This document shows positions 44,106 through 56,600 of a DNA stretch of 64,000 bases, one piece after another. The notes beneath the pieces were generated by a model, which did no database searches, was not told the DNA's origin, and worked only from the letters and a program-made list of their open reading frames with translations. Made by a program: the position numbers and the translations under genes. The stretch's first letter is position 1; each line of letters starts with the position of its first letter. The stretch is from contig JAKOON010000012.1 in NCBI GenBank assembly GCA_022577435.1, positions 1,897,001-1,961,000 on the forward strand. Reading direction: 5' to 3'. The stretch is from Embiotoca jacksoni (taxonomy: Eukaryota > Chordata > Actinopteri > Embiotocidae).

Positions 44106-47100
44106 ATGTTGGAACAAAGCATCCACATTGCTAATCTCACCTCGTAATATCTTTTGATAATTGGTTAGCCGCTTCTCCAATCAGTTAGCACAAGACCAAT
44201 AGACCTTTGCAATCTCCACACAAAGATGAGATGTTTGGTGCTTATACAGACAATGAAACCAGGCTACCGTCTAATAAAATCTTTAGTTAACATTATTGAG
44301 CTGTTTCTGTCATAACACCACACAGAGAATATTTAGCAGCCTTTTTCCTGCCATCTTGTGTTTGAAATGGTACCTATCTCTCTCCCCGACCAAATCACTT
44401 GATGAATTGAAGTCCACATGTAATTGGATGCAATCACTTCACCCCCTCCCTTTCCCCTCTTGCATTCTAATGATCTCTTAATGGGCCCTTGATTAGAAAA
44501 AAGGCATGGAAACAGCTGTCAAGACTGGCTGGGAAATGATGAATCATCCCGGAGACTTTGGTGTCCATTAAGGTCTATTTTGGGCCCAATCACCAGTAGG
44601 TGAGAAGATAAAAAAAAAAGGTTTAGTAATATTTAGTTAGAACCAAGACAATTCCCAGTGGAACAGTAATCATTTCAGTCTTGAAACTGACAGATGGATT
44701 TCACACACTGAGAGGAGCGTTCAGCCTGAGTCTCCAAATACTGTGTAGAAACAGATGAATTTTTTTACTAAGGCAAAAATTTATTTTCGTACATTGCAAA
44801 GTATAATGGCAAAGCAGTACGCCTGAAGAGCTGCATGGCTGTTGTGTCATTTACTCAAGGACACGAAAGGTAAAGATGATGACGCAAAAATAGAAAGGGC
44901 TGCTGAGAGTAATTCAAAGGAATTATTAAAAACCAAGTAGGTTATCAATATTAATCAAAGCATAACATGACATTATTGCTTGTCAAAACATGAAGACCCC
45001 AACATCAAATAAAGTTATGCCATGTCCACAATGATAAAATGTCTGGTATCCTTTCATGTCCTGCCTCTGGCTCACGTCACAGCAGATTTACTGACATGAG
45101 CTGCAAACTGAGGAAAAAAAACCACCAACACCAACACGGGCCTCCAAGTCATTATAAGAAATAGGATATGAAGGGATTTTTTTTTTTTACTGTAAAGTTT
45201 CAGACTTTATGTCACAACTTGCACAATTCTGACTGCAAATGCTTCATTAATCAGAGACATCAGCAGTTGCATCAGTAGATGCAAATCTACATTAGTATAT
45301 TAATATACAATCAATTACATTCAACACTCTACTGTGTTGTTGTTTTTTATTCACAAGAAAAACATTTTGGATGTTAGCGCTCCACGACGTTACATATTAA
45401 ACTCACCAAACTGCTTCATCATCCCCCATTTCTTTGCTGCACAAGTGACCTGAATGTGACATCAAACCCAGCTGGGATATCACAGTCTGTTCTACCCAAA
45501 CATCAAGGCTATGATGTACTCTGCATCTGTGAGGTGCAGATTAAATGCAAGAACATCCAACGAGGGATAAATGTTTGCCACACAGTCCCACTGGCTCTGG
45601 CTTTTATTGATAATTTATGCAGGTAAAAGCACAGAGCAAGCATGTATTGTGAATAAATGTGAATGATTAATAAAACACGACAAGTCATTCTGAAGGTGCG
45701 GCAAATATTTATACCTTCTTGGCTTGCTGTATGCATTTCACCCAGTGAATGTTCTTAATCCATCGTATATTTTGTGTTTCCGGAGCCCTGGGAGTGTGCA
45801 AATCAACTGATTTGCATAAATGGTCAAAATAAATCAGGCACTAAACTTACAGAAGCTGCGAGTCGTTGAGTTTTTAAGCATGGCAGTATTTCAGCAACTT
45901 TTTTTTTAAATAAAAGTGCCATATTATTCTGTTCTCTCAGAGGTTTCAAGAAAACACAATCCTGCCTTTCTACTGTCGTCACTGTAACGGCATAAAAGAC
46001 AGCACTGACATGAGATGTTCCTGGTGGACCAAGAAGCTGAGGAGTCTTCCAAAGAGAAAGGAACTTATAAAGGTGGCCCTCAGCTGCTTTGTCCGAGCAG
46101 TTATTCTTAGTCTGACAGTCACTGCCGGGGAGAAGGCCTGGCAACCCGAGCTTGTATTGTGTGCTGATATTCCAGAGGCAGGTGTGGCCACTAAAAGCTT
46201 ATAAATAACCCCTCATCCTTCCATACAATGCTGCGGCCTTGAATGATGCCTTCTTTCCTTGCAGTCCCTGTGTGCTTTTAGTCCGAGTCAGTCAAATCAA
46301 CACTGGACACATATGTACACATATTCATGCAACCAGGACAACACAGCTAATGATACTAAAATGTTGGCTTCCTTAAATTATTTATTAGAGACATGGAATA
46401 ACAACAAACTTTCACCACGGTAACACACATAAAGTTGCACAACCAGAAAACAGATTAATTATGACAAAAAGTGGACTTCGCTCAAATTTTGGGTTTCCGG
46501 AGAAATTAAAATACAACTTTTCAAAGGGAATGAACGGACGCAGTTCTAATCAACTTTGCCAAAGGGAGTACCGTGTTCAATGAGACAAAACAGTGGACAA
46601 GTTCCAGGAACTAATTAAAGTCAAGAAGGAGACGGGAAGCAAGAACAAGGAGAAAAGGAAAGAAAGGGTGGTGCAAAGACCAGTTCAAGTCAAATTAAGC
46701 AAGAATCAATATACTGCAATAACTGATGTTACTAATATAGAGAAACAATGTACGACAGTTTGAGCTGACGTACTGTAAATAAACTGCAAAGTGCCACACA
46801 GTTTTAAAAAAGTATAAATATATATTCGGAGATACAAAAGGCATCAAAACAAGATTGACAGTTGTGCATTGAGCTCAGTGCTTATTGTGTGATCAGCCAG
46901 CTGGGAATTACAAAAGTTACAATTTGTAAACACCCCACTTTTGAGTCCAGTGTGTTCAAAAGACAACGCAGAGGCAACATGGCCGCCCCCAGGAAGTCTG
47001 CTCCATTTCTGCTGTTAGATCACAGAAAAGTGACAAATTACCTTGTCATGATCCAGATAAAACAACACATGGATGAAATATTATCCGTAAACTACATGTC

Positions 47101-50100
47101 TTAACGTTTTTACAGACTCAAATTTTGTATAGCTAACGTTCAACACGGCCAGTAAACTAGGTATACGAGGCAAACCAAGTTTGGCTAGATCACCTTATTT
47201 GCTCATTAGGTTTTATGCCAACCAATCTGGTAGTTATTTATGTATCACTTAATATGTTGAAACTGCTGGTAGCACGAAATGAAAATGTATGGGAAGACCA
47301 TGATCATTATGATTCATCTTAAGTAGTTGTTGAGGTATCAGGTGAGCAGTCGCAGGTGTTTCCTCCACCGTTATTAACCCGTTTCTTTTAAAAACAGAAT
47401 CAAAGGTCAGATTTTTAATAAGGGGTAAACAGATGGTTTAAATCACAGTCTACTTAACAGCTGACTTGCTCCTTCCCCTTTGTTTTCCATTACCGTGCCC
47501 TCTCCCTCCCTCTGTGTACCTGCCCTCTCTCCCCTCAGCCCTTCTGCCACCTCTGTTTTCCAGCTTGTCATTTCTTAGCCTTTAAATTTCTAACATTTGC
47601 ACCCAGGTGGGATAGTACTGCTGGGAAGGCTGAAATAAATATATATCATCTCTATATCTGCTGTTCTTCCACAGCAAGTTGTTCTCTTGAGCCCCTTCCA
47701 GCTGTTCTTTTCAGCTGCTCAGGTCTTATTGTACAGGGAGCCATTGTGTCCTCTCTTAGCTGCTTGTCCACAGAGGAAATCAATCTAGTTGATGGCGGTA
47801 TGTGTGTGTCTGTGGTGTGTCCATTTAGGACCAAGTGTGGTATAAAGTTGAGTGTGTGCATGCGTGTCAGTATGTGTGTCCAGGGGAGGTGTCATTGGTC
47901 TATATTTACCAACTTAAGAATGAGAGAGCATTGTGTTGTCCACATACTTGGCACTGAAGGACACTTTGTGTTCAGGGTCACCCTCATCACCTCATTTACG
48001 GAGACACAGAGAGAGGTAGATCCAGACAGACAGACAGACGGTGAGACGTAATAAAGAGAGGTGAGACACCGAGATTGCACCGAGATCTTCAAGGAGAGAG
48101 ACAGACAGGTTGACAGAAAAGGAAGTGAGCTATATCTGTCCTACAGATCTGTGACACCCAGAGGACATCACCTGATTTGTTTTTTAAAGAAAGCGTGAGT
48201 GGGATTTCCATTTACTCAAGCCTTTGCTTACATCTAATACAGACAGCATGCAGGTTGTTGTTTTTTTGCGTTTACTCAGTTAAGACAAGTTACTGATGCA
48301 TTAAAATACATGATAACACTAAGCCTGGATGCAAACTACACCTACAGTGATTATGCATAACACCGTTAATTGTTAGTCAGTTTGTAAATTGTCAGACAGC
48401 CTTCTTTTTCCTCTTGTTTCTCTTGATAGTGTTTGCTTGTTTCTCCAGCTAGTTTAACCTCTTAATGGTCTCATCTTTTGATGGCCTCAGTGGATTTAGC
48501 TTTTAATTATTCTCTGGAGATGGCATAAAGCGATCTCCCGTCGTGTTCAGACAATGCTTTCAATGCTTTCCCTTCAGCGACTAGAAGGGTAAATCATTTA
48601 CCCCCTTTTGCCTCCATTGATGCAGGAGTTTTATTATCAGACCTGGAAGCTGAGCTCTCATTTCACTCCAGAGACTAAAAAACTGCTCTGTGTGGAGAAA
48701 CAGCACCATTGTGCTTTTGCTCCTTTCCCTCTCGGGGCCCGGGATCCAGGCCTACCCGTGGAGATTGATCAATTTTAATGTGCCAGAGGTCGACCTGCCA
48801 TTAACAGTGCTCAAACAAACCTCTCCCACTGCACAACTCTGAGCCACAAAAGGGAAAAGCAGCAGGGGAATCAGCTGGCCCGCCAGCGTCTTAGCCTGCA
48901 CTCTTACTCTTAACTCTGCACTGTTTTCCACAATGTAATTGAAGGAGATGAGAAGAAATAACACATTACGCCTGTTTATGGAGCAAACACAGGTGGTTGC
49001 TATTGGGAATGGGTGAATGAAGCTATCACTCAAACGCGACCTGATTCTGTTTGTTGGGCACATTCTGCATTCGCTTCCCCAGAGCAGCCACATGATTAAT
49101 GATGGGCAGGGTGTGGGCAGCAGCATGGCAAACCTCAAATGATGAATTATTAGTAGCTCAGCGGCGCACAAACGGGTGATTTATTGAACATGGGACTGTA
49201 ACACACCTTTGCAACAGACCAACACCTAAAATCCCACAGGTATGGGCAATGGAAAACAATCCAAAAAAAATCCCTTTCACAGAAATGTATATGACTTGAA
49301 GTTGTTCTCTTTGGGAAAGACTTCTGCATGCGAATGTCAAAATATTACTGATTGCAGCTCATGAAATGTGACTACTTTCTGGGTTTTGTTTTCTTCTATG
49401 TAGAAATGGGCATTTCAAGCAAAAATACTTTTTCTATAATCGCTTGGAACTAATCAACTATTATTTGACTATTACAGCTTTTAGATGCATTACCGCCACC
49501 TTCTGAATGAAGTAACACATTACAAACATGGTGCCAGTAAAAACGGGGAATAGGAAAGGACAATAATTGCAACTAATATTTGTTTTTTATATTTCTATAT
49601 TATATTCAAATTCAAAAACCAAGTCCCTACTTCTATGATAGCAAATGAAATAAAATTGAGTTTTGGACTGTCAAGAAAAATATATACCAAGACAAAAAAT
49701 GGGACAATATTTATCACTATTTTATATATACATAAACATTCTATTTTACAAATTGATATCTTAACTAATAAATAACAATCAATTACTTGAGAACATAATC
49801 GGCAGGATAAGGAAAATTGAAGGAAAATAATAATTAGTTTCAGCTTTACTATTTCCTAAGAAATTTTAACCTCCATATTTAAAGAAGTTGATTATGACAT
49901 TTTGGATTTAAATGACTTATGATAGGTTTGTTTGGTGTTTCTTGTAAAATGGAAATTGAGGCCGACAACGTTTCATGCACAATTTTTCTTTGATCTAGGC
50001 TATAACTGCAGTATAGATATTGAGTTTTGAGATATTAAGAAACATAATGTTATTAATAGCACCGTGCTCTGTCCTCACATGCACTTTGGTTGCCAGAGTC

Positions 50101-50591
50101 CCAAGGCACTTCCAGACTTTATCAGAAGAGTGGTGTCCTTTTAAATGGTGCAGTTAAGAGTTTGGATACACTCAGTACTTTGGCCTCAATTATTATTCAT
50201 CAGGGATGCTCTCGCTGATGGATTTACAATTCTGCACCCAGACGATAAGGAACAATCATTTTCTTTGCCGAAACTGTAACTTTGTGATCTCTTTTGGAAA
50301 CATAGCATGATACAAGTAGTTGTGCCCACTGCAAAGGCGAAGGGTGTTCACTGTAAAGAGGCCCTTAATTTTGCAACTCATCTGAACTCAATTTGAAACA
50401 CACACCTCTGAGTTACTCCAGAAACAAGTGTCTGACTGCTAATGCAGTCATCCTCCTGGCTGAGGCTGCAGTGCCTTTAGTGTCTGACTGACTCCCATTG
50501 ACTCTGTATTCCACTGCCTCCTACACACACCTCTGCATACTCATTCCTAGCTTCCCCCTCCCTCCTACAGGTGCCGTTTGGTGGGGTTACC
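44106..50591. other. intergenic upstream of myom3
   Basis: No gene recognised. A GA-rich stretch with (CAGA)n lies at 47998-48120. 48440-48900 is non-repetitive and of higher complexity. The myom3 promoter and a probable noncoding first exon should lie in this stretch, but I cannot place them. Confidence 0.45.
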
Positions 50592-50698
50592 ATGGAAACC
50601 AGGACGGTGATGCAGCGAGAACAGGAGGAGCAGTCGTCCCAGATGTCTCACAGCATGCAATTGTCCTCCCAGATCAGGAAGAAGACCTTCACTTCCAG
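50592..50698 (+). CDS. myom3: myom3 first coding exon
   Basis: The start sits in a good context (GTTACCATGG), 13 bases after a polypyrimidine-CAG acceptor (CCCCCTCCCTCCTACAG), so a noncoding exon probably lies upstream. It encodes a Gln/Ser-rich head ending FTSR. Donor GTGCAA is nonoptimal, phase 2. Confidence 0.82.
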
Positions 50699-53600
50699 GT
50701 GCAAACATTTTACTGACATAGAGTAGGAGAGACAGGGATACCAGCATTGTTTTTATTCTTCTCAGGATGTGTGCTATTCATAACAGATGATTGATTTACA
50801 AAGCTCATGAAAAGACTAAAACCAAAAATGATCTCATCCTAAAAAGTATTATCATTGCAGCCAGATAAAGTGTATTCCACTGTGCCATAGAGCTCTTTTG
50901 CTGCCCAAAAACTATGAATAACATCTCAACAAGCCACACGGTTTTTAATAAATCCCACAAACATCTTTCTAGTATTGTAAATACTCTCCACTTCCTCCTG
51001 CTGTGCAGCTATCAGTAGTCTCCAACAAATGTTGTTGTTAACTCCTGTATGAGTAGCATTTAATAAAAACTAGTGTCCAGCTGTGTTAGGAAATTAAATT
51101 GCCTTTTGGAAAAACATTTATTCATGACACTCACGAAAATTTACCAGCGGATAGAAATGGGCTGAGTGCAACCAATTTACGGGGTGGATACCAAACTTTG
51201 ATACCTTTTTCAAATCTACCTAATTACTTTGACACTAACAAGTATCATGAAATTAAAATTATTAAAAGGCATAACTTGTTTACACAGGAGTAAATCTCGT
51301 CAGTCAGCCAACGCAGCATTTATACACTCAACTTGGGTTTCAACTTAGGTAAATCTTACACTGGAACAATTTATTTCACTTTTTTGAAACAACTGTCAGC
51401 ATCTCTGTACGCAGCAGGCAAGCTAGCGTTTAGCAATTGCCTGCATGTGAGGTGTTTAGATAACATCAGTAAACTGTAGCGTCTACCGATAAATGGTCTG
51501 CAATTTCTTCCACAAATATTGTAGGGCAGTCATATAGTTTTGAAAAAAAGTCTAACACGTTGTTGGTTTTGGTCGTTCCATTGGATTTGTTGACTATAGA
51601 AAGAATATACAATATCCCTGTTCTAATCAACTTTCTTTATCACTTTCATAAACTCAACAAACTCACACTTCCAGGTGAGGATATCTTAACTACACGTTTC
51701 TCTCGCCTTTGGGGCACCACTATGTTTCTGGCTATAAGGAAGCAATAAAATCCCTCGAACGCAATAATAGCTTGAGAGATACAACACTGAAAGCATAATG
51801 TTCAACTTGACAGGTCATAAAAGTTTCATATTCAGCCCTTAATCTAGATTTTAATTAAAACAAGAGTGAAAGTCTGCCAATGAGTTGAGATAATTATTCC
51901 ACTGCAGTATCTCTTCTTTCAGTAAATTTTCAGATCGGATATCTTAAGATGAAGACAAAATAAACCACATTCTCTGCAAAATAATGACTAAAGTGGCACA
52001 TAAGGCTTGAAAATGTATGAAACCAATAAATCAATATTCAAATCACGTGTCTAACGCCAGAAGGAGATTCATTCATTTATTTGAAAAAAGAACAATGATA
52101 TAGGAAATTACTTGTTAAAATGAGGGATTGTTTTGCAAAAGAGCTACATTTTACCATACATTTACATAATCGGGAAAGCAATTCCTCTGTAGAGCACTGA
52201 TGTATATTCTTATACATATTCAAGTAAATAAATAAGATTTATCTGTTGCATAATGTAAACAAAAATGTCCTGATTAGTCACCACTGATTTCTTGTTTTGG
52301 TTGACAAATGACATCAAGTTTTTAATAAAGAGAACCGTATGGCAGCTTAGTTATTCTGAACACAATGAGACATTGCATTCATTCAAGTATACCCTGTGGG
52401 CCGCTGGTAGTAGCTGCTAGCACGACACATTTAAACACAGCAGTCACAAACGCGTGTCACCGAGACCCACTCCACCACAAAGAAGTCTGTCAGTAGTATT
52501 AAGGTGCCTGTGGTTGGGGATGAATGGACCTGGTTCACTAAAAATCTCAGTGACACACTCAATTACAAACCACCTGAAGCTTACACAAGTTACACACAAA
52601 GCTTCTCAAGAAGGGCACAATGTTATATCGAACTCACGTTGGTTGTGCTGCAGGGCTTTTAGAGGGTTGAAGACAAACACATACTCTTGAACATATAGTA
52701 TGCACAAATGAACAGGTGGAGTTGGCAAATAAATGAGGACGCCTGTGAGTGTGCAAGTGCTCAGTTCAGCTCCTCTGTGGTTAGCACGGATATTAGCTGA
52801 AGTGTGAAATGGGAGGTGGATCTAGATAAACACGAACAGCAGCAGCAAATGAGAGCTCACCGCTGAAACATCTTAAGCCGCCGCAGATCTCAAAATAAGC
52901 TAATGAACCGACAGATTAAAATCAGCAACAGGCAGCAGCATTTGCTTAATGTCAGCGCGATACACAAGCTGGCTGGACTTTGTCGTGGAGTGAGGACAGA
53001 GATACGATTGGTGTGCTCAAAGTTAAACAGATTAAACAAGGTCGAGGATGAACTTTCAATTTCAACTTTCAAATCAGAATGAAACTGAACGTCACGATTA
53101 ATTTGCCAAGTCCGTTTTCATTATACTTTTGCTTTTTTTCATAACACAATTTCATTTCATGTCAGCTCCATGTGTGCACTTCTTTGCAACACATTGGCTC
53201 TGGTATATACCCTGTTTTTTATTTAAAAAGAGCATTAACAACAGGTGGATGGAAACATTGTTGCAGTTCAACTCGTGATTATTTGTCATACAAATAATTT
53301 CCATTAGTGATGTAATTACCTGTTTCTGTTCATTTTATGCCACTATTATGGTCCAGGCCTAGTCATAGTTTCATAATAAATACCATTAATTGGCACTGAA
53401 CATTGGAGCATATAAATATAAATTACATTCCTGTTTGCCTTTGAGTGTTCGTCAATGAAATTCACACAGGGCAGATGTGAAATCAATACCAACTTAAATA
53501 TATAAAGCCTATTACTGAAATATACAAAGAAATCATTGACAATGGCAAGTACCGATAATTAATAGACAATGTACTATGATGCCGCCAAATCTCAATTCGT

Positions 53601-56600
53601 TTGCCATTAAATCATAGAAGAAAAAGGTGAAACAATAAAATTACATCATTTAAAGAGTGCCAAACCTCAAACGAGAGAATAGTGATGGAAATATGACATT
53701 TTTATGAGCTTCATCCAGCTGTTTTTATAAAGATGAATGGAAATGATTTGAGCAATTATGCATGATAATTGTGGTCAGCTCAAATAATCGCATTGAGGCA
53801 ATTGTGCAATAAATAAGACAGGCCTACTTGCAGTGTATTCTGGCTCTTTTCATTTCGGATGATTTAAAATGTTTCAGGTAGTCTGCCTCGAGGTAGCTTT
53901 AGGAGGAGTTTCGTCAGCTCTTTCTGCACACATTTGCTCATATACAGCAGGTATGTCCCCTCGTACAAGACAGAGAAAAATATCACACAGCAGGCGCACC
54001 AGCGATTACAGATGATTCCAGTGAGATCCAACAGAAAATCACTCCCGGCCTGCTTTCATAGTCTCAAGCCAAATTTGCCTTCATTCTCACAGTCCCCCTC
54101 CTGCTGCGGCGAGTTATTAAATTAAGCTAACCTGTAGGTCGACAATCTCCCCTGCAGAATAAAGGGAATTGGACCCATTTTTCTCTTTAGGGATGATGAA
54201 AATAAGCAATTATTCCATCAAGCTTAGTTCAACTGCACTTGGAGGTCATGTCTCTCTTTGTTAAAAAAGAAGCATAAGAGAGAGCAGGTGCATTGGAAAA
54301 TTCATACTTAAGAACATCCACACTGGTAGCACAGTTAAATTTATCTTCATGTTAGACTGAATAAAGTGGCCTCTGGGTAGGTTCAGTAAACACCTAAAGA
54401 ACAGTCTTAGCTAAAGTGGTGTTGTTGGGGTTTTTTTTACAACTTGTTGACATGCATAAAACAATGAGGGTAGCTCGTCCAAGTTTTCCTCTTTTTTTAT
54501 TTCCTCCTGCTGGTCACACCAAATTCATATTTTGAGGAAGCCTGTTGTTTATAAACACACAGTAGAACCATGAGCTCTTTGGCTTGTGTGTATGCACGTG
54601 TGTGTGCATGTTCCTGTTTATATGCATGGCATGAGTGTTTGTGTCCCTGTGCGTGTATACTGTGTAACTGTGGGCAGTACTTGAGCGATACTGCCCAGCC
54701 GCAGGCTCTGCAATGCATAATTCAACGGCGCAAGCCTCTCAGCACACACTCAAAGGGAACCCAAACAAAGGAAAAGAGAAAAATAAGACTGCAAAAGCAG
54801 AAGTTGCCCTCCGAGTACTGTAAAATGAGGAAATTTCCCAGCTTACAAACAAAAGAAAACGAGAAGTCATGTCAATTTGCATTGCCATTGATAAGATGGC
54901 TCGTTGAAAGTAATGCCTGAGGCGAGATGTTAGCAGCAACGGCAGTTTGGGTTTGTGTAATATACACCTACACCTGGGTAAACATACAGTTCTGGCACAC
55001 AAACTTTGAGATTTCTAATTTTGGATTTATTTCAGGGGAGCTGTGTTGTACTGTAACTTACTTTATTCCAACATTAGGTAAACGTATACTGGAAATACAG
55101 ATGTAATTACACAAGAAAAACAAGAAGAGCATTCAAACTTTAAATATCCTCCGTCGTTGTAATTGCTCACGTTAAAAGAGCAACACGGATGTGTGGATGA
55201 GAGCAGAGCTAAAATGTAAGCGTCTCCTGTTACAAACATGCCTTCCAACTTCATCACAAGTGACCTTGTCGCTAACAACAAATGCCGCTCTGCTGTTTAT
55301 GGGGGTGCACACAGAAAAGGTCAGCTCGGCTTATTGCCGCTGCTCTACATGTAGAATTCAAGCTGCACTGTGGGCTCTCAGATGTTTGCGTGTTAAGAGC
55401 TGGGTACCAAACTTCAATACTCTTGTGGCCATGAACAATTGGCTTCCATACCATCTAGTACCTGGCAGAACTTTCGATGAACAACCACCGTACTGTATTT
55501 GTCCAAAATCACGCTGTGTTCCAGCTGATCAACTGGGAAACAAACACAGCTCAAGACACGGAAAGTTTTAGATGACTGGATGCTTTAATGCCACATTGCT
55601 ACCATTGACGTGAGCTCACATCAGCGGCCTCTGTTCCTCCTGATTACTCCCTATAGACAATAGCATGTGCGTGTTTGTACAGTAAAAAAAAAGAGGAACA
55701 CTAACAGAGCAGAAGCAGCTGTTTGTGGTTATGACATTTCTCAAACTTCTGTCATAAAATGGGTCAAATGTAGCACTGCTTGAGTAGATACTTATGGCTT
55801 TTCACACCGCACACAGTATGCAAGTAGTGGACTGATCAGATTAAACATCAGGCTACACTTTAGCAAAGAGTGAAAACACTCATCATAGGAAACATCCTGA
55901 AAAGAATCATATCTTGTTTTTAACTCTGATCTACCTGTCGAGGAATGAAATTTGAAATTACAACATATTTACAAAAGCAGTGCTTTGGGTTTTATTCTTT
56001 GAACCGGGGCCGATTGTGAGTGAGCAAATTCCAGTGTGATATTTTCAACAACACTGCAGTAGTTTTCACCAAGCAGTGACAAATCTGCTGTGCCACACAA
56101 TGAACCACACTCAAGGCTTACCCTTGAGCTGCAGACTGACAGAGGGTCTTAGTGTGACAAACAATGGTGACATCGTATTTCAAAGAGGGTCTGTCTTTCA
56201 CGGATGTATTTCTTTGCCGTTCGTGTCGTTTTGTTTGATTTTTGATTTGTTGTTATTTACCTTGACAACAGGGAGAGGAGGCAGAAAATATCCTTTAAAG
56301 CCATTTTTTTTTAATCGAGACAAGAGTTTAAACCAAATCCCTGGAGTGCTTGAATAAATGAACATGTACATTACGCTTGTCTACATCTCATGTACGGCCT
56401 CCTCTGCTGTTCAGAGAGGGAATAGTAGAGTCAGTGCTGCTTTCTAGTGGCAGATGACAATAATGGTCTGATGAATTTAAGATTGGATAATGTGCCATAA
56501 TCCATGACAAATGAATAGACATGCTAATATGAGCACTCAATCCTCCTATCAACACGGTAAATAACTGTGAAGGATGACAAGAGAAAATATCTATTTTGTA

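Noticed and set aside
51180..51220. GGATACCAAACTTTGATACC, similar to GGTACCAAACTTCAATAC at 55403
   Set aside because: Too short a match to claim a repeat family.
55191..55571. 126-codon open frame in myom3 intron 1
   Set aside because: No myomesin or other motif; splicing from the first coding exon to 56695 keeps frame without it.
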